Shown here: positions 1 to 6,342 of the stretch, piece after piece
Layout of the letters: the number at the start of each line of letters is the position of its first letter
Numbering within the stretch: position 1 is the stretch's first letter
Source: Methanomassiliicoccales archaeon
GTDB taxonomy: Archaea > Thermoplasmatota > Thermoplasmata > Methanomassiliicoccales > JACIVX01
Reading direction: 5' to 3'
NCBI GenBank assembly: GCA_028682925.1
Contig: JAJRAG010000132.1
Span: forward strand, 1 to 7,433
DNA length: 7,433 nucleotides
Program-made: the position numbers and the translations under genes
The notes under the pieces: generated by a model
What the model was told of the DNA's origin: nothing
The model's input: the letters and a program-made list of their open reading frames with translations, nothing else
Database searches by the model: none

Positions 1-269
1 ATCTCCTTTGCTATCAATAGGGAGGTCTCCTCTCGGTCGTACTCCCTGCTCAGCTCGCGTATGCGTTTCGCAACCCCCTCGACTTTCCAGGCAGCCAGCA
101 GCTTCTCTACTCTTGAGGCAAGGTCCTCTGCCTGAGGCATCTCGACGTAAGTCTCAGGGTCCAGGCCGCGCGCTCTTGCCCTTCTTGCGACAGAATAGCA
201 CTTGTCGACCTCTTTCAATAGAGATTCGAAGTACTCCTTCATCGCCTCGCTGCAAGACACCTCGTGCAT
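1..269 (-). CDS. polC: DNA polymerase D (Pol II) large subunit DP2, N-terminal part only
   Basis: This is the first 89 codons of the catalytic large subunit of the archaeal replicative polymerase PolD; the gene runs off the left edge of the window. Seen: a helical N-terminus with the order 'MKEYFESLLKEVDKCYSVAR', then 'DPETYVEMPQAEDLASRVE' and 'GVAKRIRELSREY'. This follows the family's N-terminus, in which a charged helix leads into V-E-[IM]-P-x-A-x-D and G-V-A-x-R-I-R-E-L. Two in-frame ATGs lie at 275 and 269. A strong GGGGAGG ribosome binding site (282-276) directly abuts the first ATG but stands 6 nt before the second, so 269 is the likelier start. The gene lies about 50 nt downstream of nog1 on the same strand and probably shares its transcript. 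DP2 is characteristic of Euryarchaeota and some other archaea but absent from Crenarchaeota. The catalytic region is outside the window, so intactness cannot be judged. Confidence 0.9.
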   Translation of the reverse strand, partial: MHEVSCSEAMKEYFESLLKEVDKCYSVARRARARGLDPETYVEMPQAEDLASRVEKLLAAWKVEGVAKRIRELSREYDREETSLLIAKE

Positions 270-275
270 CCTCAT

Positions 276-282
276 CCTCCCC
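276..282 (-). promoter_or_regulatory. Strong Shine-Dalgarno of polC that decides the start codon
   Basis: On the minus strand GGGGAGG is followed at once by ATG AGG ATG. Zero spacing to the first ATG and 6 nt to the second favour the second ATG (269) as the translation start of polC. The short nog1-polC gap also has a weak 5 bp inverted repeat (296-300 with 308-312), too small to call a terminator. Confidence 0.6.
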
Positions 283-325
283 GCAGATTCTGCCTGAGTC
301 CTAAGAAGACTCTTCGCCTAAGTAA

Positions 326-1327
326 TTACCGAAGGACCCTTTCGACTTCTTTCTTTGTGTTCCGAAGCAGAGACGTAATCTCTGCGATCAGGTTTTCCAT
401 TCCTTCCCCCGAAAGGGCGGAGATCTTCATCCTTTCGCTGTCCATCTTGACAACATCAATCTTGTTCTCCACCTCGATCATCGGAAGGCCTTCGAATCCT
501 TTTTTCACCGATTCGAGTAGTGAGAGTTGGTCCTCCATTCTGTATCCCGATGTCTCGGATGGATCCAAAACGAACACGATGACGTCCGCCAGATACTTGA
601 GTGCAAGAACGGCCTGCCGTTCGATCCTGTTCCTCTCCTCCAGTCTCCTATCGAGAAGACCGGGTGTGTCAACGACTTGATAGGTATGCCAGCCTTCCCT
701 GAAATGCCCAATGCCGATTCCCTTTGTCGTGAAAGGGTATGGTGCGATGATAGGCTTGGCCGAAGATATGCGCTCGACCAATTGACTCTTTCCGACATTC
801 GGATAGCCCGCTATCACAACTGTTGGAAGGGCAAGGTCTACGACCGGTAAGTTGCGCAGCTCGTTCCTCGCCTTTGAAACGAACTCTAGATCCTTCTTGA
901 TCCGATTGACAAGAGACGATAGGCGACCGTAGTACTCGTTCCTCCCTTGATGTACCTTAGAGACGTCTGACGCCTTTTTCACTTTTCCCAGATAGATTCT
1001 CTCCAGCTCACGGGCCTTCTTTGAGCACCAGTCAAGTGCCCCCAATGATTTCTTCAGGGCGTCGATTCCGACAAGCACATCGATGAGCTCTGAGTTGAAC
1101 TCCTCGCCTTTCTCCAGGCTGGGGAAGGACTTGACGTAATTCCCGAGGGTCCCCGAGACGATGTCGCCGGAGGTCGTTATCCTTGCGACAGCGTTCTTTC
1201 TCGCGGTGTCAGTCCTGTCCGATCCTTTTTTCTTGATTTTCGAGGCGCGCTTGAAGGCCTTATCAAGAAGCTCGGAGGAGGTCAGAATCGTTGGAATGTG
1301 TTGAGAACCATGTGACACGTTCGACAT
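326..1327 (-). CDS. NOG1-family OBG-type GTPase (large ribosomal subunit assembly)
   Basis: A 333-residue GTPase of the archaeal/eukaryotic Nog1 branch of the OBG superfamily; in eukaryotes Nog1 acts in 60S subunit assembly, and an equivalent 50S role in archaea is inferred. Residues 1-165 are a Lys/Arg-rich helical domain as in NOG1_N. The G domain follows with G1 GYPNVGKS (174-181), the switch segment YPFTTKG (197-203), G3 DTPG (220-223), G4 NKID (288-291) and G5 SALSG (313-317). All nucleotide-binding motifs look intact and the length suits archaeal members, which lack the long eukaryotic C-terminal extension. A TTG two codons upstream (1333) is also possible. ATG 1327 is preferred because it is the stronger codon and neither has a clear ribosome binding site. 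The gene heads a minus-strand pair with polC and is divergent from the ModE-Nudix gene. Confidence 0.9.
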   Translation of the reverse strand: MSNVSHGSQHIPTILTSSELLDKAFKRASKIKKKGSDRTDTARKNAVARITTSGDIVSGTLGNYVKSFPSLEKGEEFNSELIDVLVGIDALKKSLGALDWCSKKARELERIYLGKVKKASDVSKVHQGRNEYYGRLSSLVNRIKKDLEFVSKARNELRNLPVVDLALPTVVIAGYPNVGKSQLVERISSAKPIIAPYPFTTKGIGIGHFREGWHTYQVVDTPGLLDRRLEERNRIERQAVLALKYLADVIVFVLDPSETSGYRMEDQLSLLESVKKGFEGLPMIEVENKIDVVKMDSERMKISALSGEGMENLIAEITSLLRNTKKEVERVLR

Positions 1328-1386
1328 AACCAACTAGAGAAGCATTAATCTATCACTCTCAGTTATTCCTCTGAATTGGTGGTCAA
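1328..1386. promoter_or_regulatory. Divergent promoter region between nog1 and the ModE-Nudix gene
   Basis: This 59 nt AT-rich spacer must hold both start sites. A near-symmetrical CATTAATCTATC element (1343-1354) is well placed as a TATA box for the plus-strand gene, about 35-40 nt before its GTG. For nog1 the best minus-strand candidate is around GAATAACTG (about 1360-1368). GGTGGTC (1378-1384) is a weak ribosome binding site, matching the GGTGATC part of the archaeal consensus at 6 of 7 bases, just before GTG 1387. The fusion protein itself could bind here, which is inference only. Confidence 0.35.
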
Positions 1387-2103
1387 GTGTCCTACGAATT
1401 GGCGTACAGACTCTGGCTTAGAAAGGATGAGCGGTTCATAATAAGCGAGGGCAGAGCTAGACTGTTGAAATTGATCAAGAAGTACGGATCCCTTGCTAGG
1501 GCCGCCGATGAGATGGCCATGTCATATCGTCATGCCTGGGGGGTCATAAAGAAGATAGAGGAGTCGACCGGGGAGAGAATAGTCGTTTCCGAGAGAGGAG
1601 GTCAGGAGGGCGGGACATCGAATCTCACACCCGAAGGACTGAGATTGCTGGACCAATACGAAAGCCAGAAGAGGGTGTTCGACGACCAGTTGAGGATGAT
1701 GTACAAACGACCGATTCTGGCGGCGGATGGAATCATCCTTGAAGAAAACAGCATCGTGCTCATAAAACGGGGGAAAGATCCGCATAAGGGTAGGTACGCA
1801 CTGCCTGGAGGTATCGTCGAGTACGGCGAGAAGATCGAGGACTGCGTCATAAGAGAGGTCAGAGAGGAAACTGGCCTCGAGACCAGAATCCTTGACCTGA
1901 TAGGAATATACTCAGACCCATCAAGAGACCCGAGGGGACACGTTATCTCCGCGGTCTTCCACCTCTTTCCAGTCGGTGGAGCTTTGCGAGGCGGCGACGA
2001 CGCAACAGATGCGTGTCTTTTCCCTCTCAACAAGATCCCGGACCTTGCGTTCGATCATCGTGAAATAATACGCGACTTCATGATTTCAAGGAACGAGCAT
2101 TGA
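1387..2103 (+). CDS. ModE-like winged-helix domain fused to a Nudix hydrolase domain
   Basis: A 238-residue two-domain protein. Residues ~18-95 are a LysR/ModE-type winged helix: 'EGRARLLKLIKKYGSLARAA', then 'MSYRHAW' and a wing ending in 'GGTSNLTPEG', the usual ModE N-domain pattern. Residues ~108-232 are a Nudix domain with a perfect Nudix box GX5EX7REVXEEXGL at 142-164 (metal ligands in REVREE, 156-161), followed by Y-S-D-P-S-R-D-P-R-G-H (175-185). That downstream motif is seen in archaeal Nudix enzymes of the ADP-ribose pyrophosphatase type. There is no TOBE/MOP molybdate-binding domain. The likely role is a transcription regulator whose Nudix domain senses, or hydrolyses, a nucleotide sugar or related metabolite, analogous in logic to bacterial NrtR, which carries its domains in the opposite order. 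Catalytic activity is plausible because the box is complete, but the ligand and targets are unknown. GTG start with GGTGGTC upstream. It is followed after 58 nt by the Lrp gene. Confidence 0.85.
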   Translation: MSYELAYRLWLRKDERFIISEGRARLLKLIKKYGSLARAADEMAMSYRHAWGVIKKIEESTGERIVVSERGGQEGGTSNLTPEGLRLLDQYESQKRVFDDQLRMMYKRPILAADGIILEENSIVLIKRGKDPHKGRYALPGGIVEYGEKIEDCVIREVREETGLETRILDLIGIYSDPSRDPRGHVISAVFHLFPVGGALRGGDDATDACLFPLNKIPDLAFDHREIIRDFMISRNEH

Positions 2104-2117
2104 GCTGCTTGGCTCTG

Positions 2118-2130
2118 GAAAGTATTTTAG
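2118..2130 (+). promoter_or_regulatory. Archaeal TATA-type promoter of the Lrp/AsnC gene
   Basis: GAAAGTATTTTAG resembles a BRE plus TATA element and lies 32-44 nt before ATG 2162. It predicts a start site near 2150 and a leader of about ten nucleotides or none. No convincing ribosome binding site precedes the ATG, which agrees with a near-leaderless message. The Lrp gene may therefore be transcribed separately from the ModE-Nudix gene. Confidence 0.5.
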
Positions 2131-2161
2131 CGTCAGTTCCGGATTACGATATGGCATACAG

Positions 2162-2599
2162 ATGCGCGACGAGCTCGATCAGAAGATACTCCAGATTCTG
2201 CAGAGGAATGGCAAACTGACCTATGAGGAAATCGGCAAGCTGCTTGGCCGCTCTCCTTCTACGGTACGTGATCGTATCGAGAAGATGGAGGAGGAAAGAA
2301 CGATACTCGGCTACTCCGCCGTTGCCGATCAGGAACGTCTTGGCGTGCTATTGGACAGTTACGTATGTGCTGATGTGGAACCCAGTAAGATGTCTGCTGC
2401 GATTTCGGCACTTTTCTCGATTGAGAACGTTTCTGAGATCCTTAGTGTCACGGGTGAACACAGATTGATGATGAGGATCAAGGCAAAGGACAACAAGGAG
2501 CTGATCGAGATAATCGAGCGTAGACTGAAGCCTCTTGGCTTCTCGAACTTGGAGACCCTGGTGATACTCGACCCAATCATGCGCTACCCTGGCTTATGA
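2162..2599 (+). CDS. Lrp/AsnC family transcription regulator
   Basis: A 145-residue regulator of normal family length. Residues 3-52 form the AsnC-type helix-turn-helix ('LDQKILQILQRNGKLTYEEI', then 'LGRSPSTVRDRIEKMEEE' and 'ILGYSAV'). Residues ~62-138 form the RAM/effector domain with the beta-alpha-beta-beta-alpha-beta order; the ligand-loop position reads VTGEHRLMMRI (96-106), where many homologues have V-T-G-x-[YF]-D. Members are usually dimers or octamers that bind DNA near promoters and respond to amino acids. Ligand and targets cannot be told here, although thrC and ilvD lie in the same window. ATG start with a TATA-like element about 35 nt upstream. It is convergent with the C_GCAxxG_C_C gene, 72 nt away. 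Confidence 0.9.
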   Translation: MRDELDQKILQILQRNGKLTYEEIGKLLGRSPSTVRDRIEKMEEERTILGYSAVADQERLGVLLDSYVCADVEPSKMSAAISALFSIENVSEILSVTGEHRLMMRIKAKDNKELIEIIERRLKPLGFSNLETLVILDPIMRYPGL

Positions 2600-2654
2600 A
2601 GGAAATGTGACGGACCTTCTAGCTGTTACTGTGAGGCGAGAATGCGAGACATCG

Positions 2655-2668
2655 GTGTGCGATCACAC
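2655..2668. terminator. Small perfect hairpin between convergent genes
   Basis: GTGTG-CGAT-CACAC is a 5 bp stem with a 4 nt loop, midway in the 72 nt gap between two converging genes. Its position suits a bidirectional terminator, but no T-run follows on either strand and archaeal intrinsic termination relies mainly on oligo-T, so this is a weak call. Confidence 0.15.
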
Positions 2669-2671
2669 GGA

Positions 2672-3196
2672 TTATTCCGGCCTGTCGTCTGCGGATCGCT
2701 CCTTTTCATCGAGGATTATCTCCGCGGCCCAGGCAGCGGCAATACCGACCAGATGAGGACATTTCTCCTGCCTGTAAGCGACCTTGTCGAAATCGGCGTA
2801 GTCGATGCTGCTCCACAGATCGAATGATCTTCCCAGACAGGATCTCTGGACCTGATAGCAGATAATACTGCCGTACTGATCTTCGAACTTCTCTGTGAGT
2901 CTCTTAGCGAGTCCGTACGAGATCATCCTATTCTTGCCAGGATCCTTGAAATTGCTGCGTTCTCTTCCAAATAGCATTCCGATTGCCATGACGCCCCCCG
3001 AAAGAGCTCCGCAGGTACCGTGAGTCGATAGACCAACGCCTCCCGACAAGGCACTGGCGGAACGGAAGACATCGTCGTTCTTCATATCGAACACGTCCTG
3101 AAGGGCGGCCAATACGGACTGGGCGCATCCACGATTCTCCTTTTCATAAGTGAAAGCCATGGCGTAGACTCTGTCCAACAGCTCCTTACGGTTCAA
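2672..3196 (-). CDS. C_GCAxxG_C_C family (redox-type Cys motif) protein
   Basis: A 174-residue protein of the C_GCAxxG_C_C family (Pfam C_GCAxxG_C_C), whose members are thought to be redox-active or metal-binding and whose reaction is unknown. The signature cysteines are all present: C24 (NRGCAQSV), C62 in the CGALSGG motif (62-68), C113 (SIICYQ) and C146 (EKCPHLVG), with an additional C120. The middle is a Gly/Ala-rich hydrophobic helix (47-75) that is amphipathic rather than a clear membrane span; no signal peptide, so cytoplasmic. The start is TTG at 3196: a stop lies upstream in frame without any ATG, and the next ATG (residue 13) would cut into the conserved N-terminal helix. A GTGA ribosome binding site (3204-3201) sits 4 nt before the TTG. 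It follows the MEDS gene by 108 nt with an oligo-T stretch between, so it is probably a separate transcript. Confidence 0.85.
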   Translation of the reverse strand: MNRKELLDRVYAMAFTYEKENRGCAQSVLAALQDVFDMKNDDVFRSASALSGGVGLSTHGTCGALSGGVMAIGMLFGRERSNFKDPGKNRMISYGLAKRLTEKFEDQYGSIICYQVQRSCLGRSFDLWSSIDYADFDKVAYRQEKCPHLVGIAAAWAAEIILDEKERSADDRPE

Positions 3197-3280
3197 GGTG
3201 TCACTGCGATGTCGAAAACGAGAACTACGATATCAACGTTGTCATGAACTTGGCGAACAAGAAGAAGGCAATGCGATTGA

Positions 3281-3288
3281 CAAAAAAA
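3281..3288 (-). terminator. Oligo-T terminator after the MEDS gene
   Basis: On the minus strand the sequence reads CCTTTTTTTG about 16-23 nt downstream of the MEDS stop codon (3305). It is the only uninterrupted run of seven Ts on the coding strand just after a stop codon that I found here. Archaeal RNA polymerase terminates at such U-runs without needing a hairpin. It probably separates the MEDS gene from the C_GCAxxG_C_C gene. Confidence 0.45.
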
Positions 3289-3304
3289 GGAAATCGGATC
3301 GGAC

Positions 3305-3943
3305 CTATTTCATGAACGATTCCGAAATCACAGACGGTCGCTTCAAAGATTCTGGAGAGAAGTCCGCTCCGGCAGTCCTCCGCAATATGAACCAATGATT
3401 CCTATCAAGCCTTCCGGCGGACAGCCTTAACTGATGCACTTGTTCTGCCAAACGAATCTGTTCTGAAGTGAAGAGTCGCTTATCGTATTGACAGAGTATT
3501 GTCAGATCCCTTGGCAATCTTGCGAAGTCTATCCCCTGCTCGTACCTCATGAATGAAGGGAGAATGGATTTGTGAACTCCAAGCCAAGACGTGTCTCCGA
3601 CAGCCACCAATCCATTGTATCCTTGATCGATCGCGTCATCGTAAGTCTTTTCCCAGAGTCTGTACATTCCAGGTCCTCTGAAATTGCCTCCCGGACAATA
3701 TGAGGAATATGAGGGTCTAAGCTCCATTCTGCCATCCTTGATATCGGACTTCAAGTGGCCAATTGCAGGGAATCCGTCGTCTGCCTTAAAGCTGCGCGAC
3801 CACTTGTCACTTAGACAAATCAACTTCTCGTCGTGCCTTCTCCATGCGATGAGATCAAGAACTGCTTTGTCGCGTTCGGAATCCGTCTGATAGACATGAA
3901 TCGCATGATCGCCCCTTCTCAAGCCATCGGTCCAATTGTTCAT
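3305..3943 (-). CDS. Stand-alone MEDS-domain protein
   Basis: A 212-residue protein whose residues ~10-178 match the MEDS domain (methanogen/methylotroph DcmR sensory domain). Visible hallmarks are H13-A-I-H-V-Y-Q near the start, the motif CPGGNFRGPGM (83-93), 'LWEKTYDDAIDQGYNGLVAV' with GDTSWL (116-121), 'ILPSFMRYEQGIDF', and 'LTILCQYDKRLFTSEQI' (147-163). MEDS domains are sensory modules, related to the RecA-like fold, that usually precede a histidine kinase, a PAS domain or a helix-turn-helix. Here nothing follows except ~34 residues with no recognised domain. No P-loop, membrane segment or DNA-binding motif is visible. It may act through a separate partner. ATG start with a TATA-like element 31 nt upstream; AGGAG (3960-3956) could serve as a distant ribosome binding site. 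The gene lies between thrC and the C_GCAxxG_C_C gene. Confidence 0.8.
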   Translation of the reverse strand: MNNWTDGLRRGDHAIHVYQTDSERDKAVLDLIAWRRHDEKLICLSDKWSRSFKADDGFPAIGHLKSDIKDGRMELRPSYSSYCPGGNFRGPGMYRLWEKTYDDAIDQGYNGLVAVGDTSWLGVHKSILPSFMRYEQGIDFARLPRDLTILCQYDKRLFTSEQIRLAEQVHQLRLSAGRLDRNHWFILRRTAGADFSPESLKRPSVISESFMK

Positions 3944-3965
3944 CAGTAAGAGGCTCTCCTGGAAG

Positions 3966-3983
3966 CCTTACTATAAGAAAAGC
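3966..3983 (-). promoter_or_regulatory. TATA-type promoter of the MEDS gene
   Basis: The minus strand reads GCTTTTCTTATAGTAAGG. The TATA core (3977-3971) is centred 31 nt before ATG 3943, predicting a start near 3948, which means an almost leaderless mRNA. The AGGAG at 3960-3956 would then lie upstream of the transcript start and be irrelevant. Confidence 0.45.
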
Positions 3984-4166
3984 AAAGGAAGGTCTACCTA
4001 TATCTTGCTATTGAAGCGATTTCCTCATCGAAACTGGATTCCATGCAGACTTTGAGCGCCATCGAGAGAGGAAGAAGAATCGAATTGCTTGCTAGTCTTC
4101 AAAGGGACGCGGAATTGTTCAAAGTCGAGACAGCGACTACTCAGACACACTGGTCATATCTCAAAC

Positions 4167-5246
4167 CTAGACTGGATTCTTCAATACTGCTGCTGGATCC
4201 TTCAGTCCAGATCCAGTTATCATCAGAGCGATCCTTTCATCCCTTCGATAGTCGAACTCTTCCAGCGCGGCATATGCGGCAGCGGAGGCTGGTTCAGCGA
4301 ACACTCCCTCTCGCCCCAGATCTTTTATGGCTCTCAGGATCTGGTAATCGGTGACCGTGACACCGATTCCTCCTGATTTCTTGATCGCCTCTATTGCGCT
4401 GTACCCGTTGAACGGCAATTTCACCATTATCGCAGAAGCAATGGTCTTCACCTCTTTGGGAATGACAATATCACCGCCAGTTCTCCAGGCATCTACAATA
4501 GGTGCGACCACATCAGACTGGACCGAGATCATTTGTGGCAGTGTGCGAAGGACTCCCAAGTCTCTCAGCTCCAAGAATCCTTTGAAGATCGCCGTTATCA
4601 GACCGCCGCTTCCGGTCGGAACAATGATCTTGTCGGGCACTCCCATCTGCTCGAAGAGTTCGAACGATATTGTCTTCAGACCTTCGATGAAATAGGGATT
4701 CAATCCAGTCATTGCCAGATAGCAACCTTTCCCTCTCGCATCCTCCTTTGACCTCTCGACCGCTTTTGAGAAACCTCCAGCGACCCTTACAAGTTCGGCC
4801 CCATAGACGCTAATCTGTGATATCTTCTCCTCCGTGACGTCCTCGGGTATGAATACCCTCGCTTTGATGTTCGCGTATGCACAATATGCTGCGACACTGG
4901 CCCCCATGTTCCCTGTTGAGGCGACGACCGCACAATTGTACTTCTTGTTGAAAGCATCCGAAATTACCACCGTACTTCCTCTATCCTTGAAGGACCCAGT
5001 AGGATTGTCCCCCTCTAGCTTCATGAAGATCTCTTCATCCACATCCCTCCTCCTAACGAGAGGCGTGTTACCCTCCGAAAGTGAAATAGAACCACTGACT
5101 GGAATCATTGACTGGTAGCGCCATACGCCTTGACCGTTCGGTTTCCATTCCCTGTCTTCGTAGTCGACGACAAGAGGAGAACCACAATCGTTGCAAGAAG
5201 TCACGAATTCGCCGTACCTTCTTCCGCACTTTACGCAGCTCAGCAT
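4167..5246 (-). CDS. thrC: Threonine synthase (PLP-dependent)
   Basis: It converts O-phospho-L-homoserine to L-threonine, the last step of threonine synthesis, in the cytoplasm. The 359-residue protein starts with a four-Cys zinc ribbon (C4, C7, C18, C21) typical of archaeal and class II-like threonine synthases. It continues with the substrate loop SEGNTPLV (57-64), the PLP-lysine motif NPTGSFKDRG (81-90, Schiff-base K87), STGNMGASVAAY (110-121, with N113), the phosphate-binding loop PTGSGG (210-215), AEPASAAA (317-324) and a C-terminal TGSGLKD (344-350). All expected motifs are intact and the length is normal. The ATG start comes directly before the zinc ribbon. The nearest upstream gene on the same strand (the YkgJ-like gene) is 231 nt away, so it is probably its own transcript. 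An alternative such as cysteate synthase cannot be fully excluded by eye, but the overall pattern favours ThrC. Confidence 0.92.
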   Translation of the reverse strand: MLSCVKCGRRYGEFVTSCNDCGSPLVVDYEDREWKPNGQGVWRYQSMIPVSGSISLSEGNTPLVRRRDVDEEIFMKLEGDNPTGSFKDRGSTVVISDAFNKKYNCAVVASTGNMGASVAAYCAYANIKARVFIPEDVTEEKISQISVYGAELVRVAGGFSKAVERSKEDARGKGCYLAMTGLNPYFIEGLKTISFELFEQMGVPDKIIVPTGSGGLITAIFKGFLELRDLGVLRTLPQMISVQSDVVAPIVDAWRTGGDIVIPKEVKTIASAIMVKLPFNGYSAIEAIKKSGGIGVTVTDYQILRAIKDLGREGVFAEPASAAAYAALEEFDYRRDERIALMITGSGLKDPAAVLKNPV

Positions 5247-5477
5247 ATCATGGAGAACACATTCGACCCATCAAGAATCTTTGGACGACTTCATTTTCCG
5301 TGACTACTGATGAGGATAACCTCCTGTTCGATTGACCTAGTCCTCTCGAAGACCCTGCCTCAATCGACAGACATCGACATTGGTGAACTCTGCCGATCAA
5401 CTTCCAAGAAACCTATCATAGAAACGAGTAGTCCAATGGATGAATCCAAGATACAAGGTGATCTCGTGGAGAAGTCA

Positions 5478-5849
5478 TCAACGCTGCCTGTTCGCATCGA
5501 TCATCCGGAGTTGATGACGGAGCAGCACGCCCTTTTTCTTCTTTTCTCCACCATCGACTGTCCCAGCTGCAGGACAGGCATCGTCAATGACAACCCCGCC
5601 TTCAGGGCTCAGGTTGACTGGATAAAGGTAGCATCCGACTGGCCTTAGCTCGTAAACGTTGCACTCTCTTGACGACGGATTGAGGAAGGAACAGATGCCC
5701 TCCGAGTTACGCAATCTCCAAATCCCTTCCGAGTCATGCTGCGCGAACTCATCCTTGCGGTAACCCGCCTTCTCCAGCCTCCTGATGTCCTTAGCCGAGA
5801 GCTCCATGCGCGTATCCTCGCAGCATTTCCCGCAGCGCTGGCATTTCAT
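5478..5849 (-). CDS. YkgJ-like CxxCxxCC metal-cluster protein
   Basis: A 123-residue small cytoplasmic protein of the YkgJ/CxxCxxCC family (zinc- or iron-chelating cluster; Pfam CxxCxxCC). The first ten residues hold the signature C3-x2-C6-x2-C9-C10. Four more cysteines follow: C53 (GICSFL), C63 (ECNVYELRP), C73 (GCYLYPV) and C92 (ACPAAG). The order C-x9-C-x5-RP-x2-C-x3-P is the usual second half of this family, so eight Cys could bind an Fe-S or zinc cluster. A Lys run (103-106) and a basic tail close the protein. The biochemical function of the family is not established. ATG start with GGGAG (5863-5859) 9 nt upstream and a TATA element before that. Its promoter region borders repeat copy C. 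Confidence 0.85.
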   Translation of the reverse strand: MKCQRCGKCCEDTRMELSAKDIRRLEKAGYRKDEFAQHDSEGIWRLRNSEGICSFLNPSSRECNVYELRPVGCYLYPVNLSPEGGVVIDDACPAAGTVDGGEKKKKGVLLRHQLRMIDANRQR

Positions 5850-5883
5850 TCCAACTTACTCCCAGCTTCTCATCGGAAACTCC

Positions 5884-5900
5884 ACCCTTAAAGCTTTTCT
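5884..5900 (-). promoter_or_regulatory. TATA-type promoter of the YkgJ-like gene
   Basis: The minus strand reads AGAAAAGCTTTAAGGGT, an A-rich BRE-like stretch followed by CTTTAAGG centred about 41 nt before ATG 5849. It predicts a start near 5864, which would leave the GGGAG ribosome binding site just inside the leader. Confidence 0.45.
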
Positions 5901-5927
5901 CAGAATAGACCTGATGGAGCCAGTGCT

Positions 5928-5965
5928 TTCCCAATCTGCCGTCAGAACCGTCGGAAGTGTCAGAG
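5928..5965. repeat. Dispersed ~38 bp repeat, copy C
   Basis: The core ATCTGCCGTCAGAA (5934-5947) is followed by CCGTCGGAAGTGTCAGA. It differs from copy A at four of the 31 core positions. The centre TCTG-4 nt-CAGA is a small hairpin conserved in all copies. This copy lies about 35 bp beyond the stop codon of the small surface-protein gene and is not attached to any tRNA sequence. Confidence 0.75.
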
Positions 5966-6000
5966 CAGGCTAGAATATAGAGCTGAGGAATTCCTTCTCT

Positions 6001-6339
6001 TCATACTTCGAGCGTGACTGGATAGGTCTGTCCATTCACCAAGTTCCCCGTAAATTGGTCGCTCGTTGCCCCGAACTCTCCACCAATGGAGGTTGCCAGT
6101 ACCGTCACAGTGGTGTAGTTATTGACGCCATACAAGAAGTTCACAGTTATCCAGTGCGTCGCCGACCTCCCGGCTGATAAATCGCCTTTCGCCTTTTCGA
6201 CACCATTCAGTGACAGTGTGTAGTGAACTGAGTTAATCGAGTGCGTCGATTGCACAGTTGCTAAGACAGTAGCAGATCCGCTTGTCCATAGCACAATCAG
6301 TGGTTTTGTCAGTGTCTTCTTCTTTGACGCTCTCCGCAT
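6001..6339 (-). CDS. Small putative surface protein with beta-sandwich-like domain
   Basis: Not assigned to a named family. The 112 residues begin with a very basic stretch (MRRASKKK) and a short hydrophobic segment PLIVLW (13-18). They then read as alternating beta-strands rich in Thr/Ser/Val/Asn: 'ATVLATVQSTHSINSVHYTL', SLNGVEKAKGDL (43-54), 'HWITVNF', 'NNYTTVTVLATS' and 'NGQTYPVTLEV'. The pattern suits an Ig-like or fibronectin-like extracellular module of the kind archaea anchor by an N-terminal helix. No cysteines. The hydrophobic segment is much too short to cross a membrane, so the anchor looks shortened by deletion or the protein is not exported. ATG start with a very good GGGGTGA ribosome binding site 5 nt upstream. 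Copies B and C of the dispersed repeat flank it. Its modest composition and position suggest an accessory gene. Confidence 0.6.
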   Translation of the reverse strand: MRRASKKKTLTKPLIVLWTSGSATVLATVQSTHSINSVHYTLSLNGVEKAKGDLSAGRSATHWITVNFLYGVNNYTTVTVLATSIGGEFGATSDQFTGNLVNGQTYPVTLEV

Positions 6340-6342
6340 TTT

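Noticed and set aside
287..312. Possible fourth copy of the dispersed repeat upstream of polC
   Set aside because: Only TCTGCC and TAAGAAG match, with a gap between; within chance expectation.
3198..3398. Short plus-strand ORF in the MEDS/C_GCAxxG_C_C gap
   Set aside because: It is very Arg/Lys/Glu-rich with no ribosome binding site, and it overlaps the MEDS 3' end in antisense; probably chance.
4043..4354. Plus-strand ORF of 103 codons beyond the end of thrC
   Set aside because: Its second half is the antisense of the conserved thrC C-terminus, its composition is Ser/Arg/Leu-rich as in shadow frames, and no ribosome binding site precedes it. The 223 nt gap 3944-4166 holds only the MEDS promoter; a 22-codon minus-strand ORF there is too short to support.
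5310..5648. Plus-strand ORF of 112 codons between thrC and the YkgJ-like gene
   Set aside because: Half of it is antisense to the eight-Cys YkgJ-like gene, and the rest has no recognisable pattern or start signal. I see no supported gene in 5247-5477.
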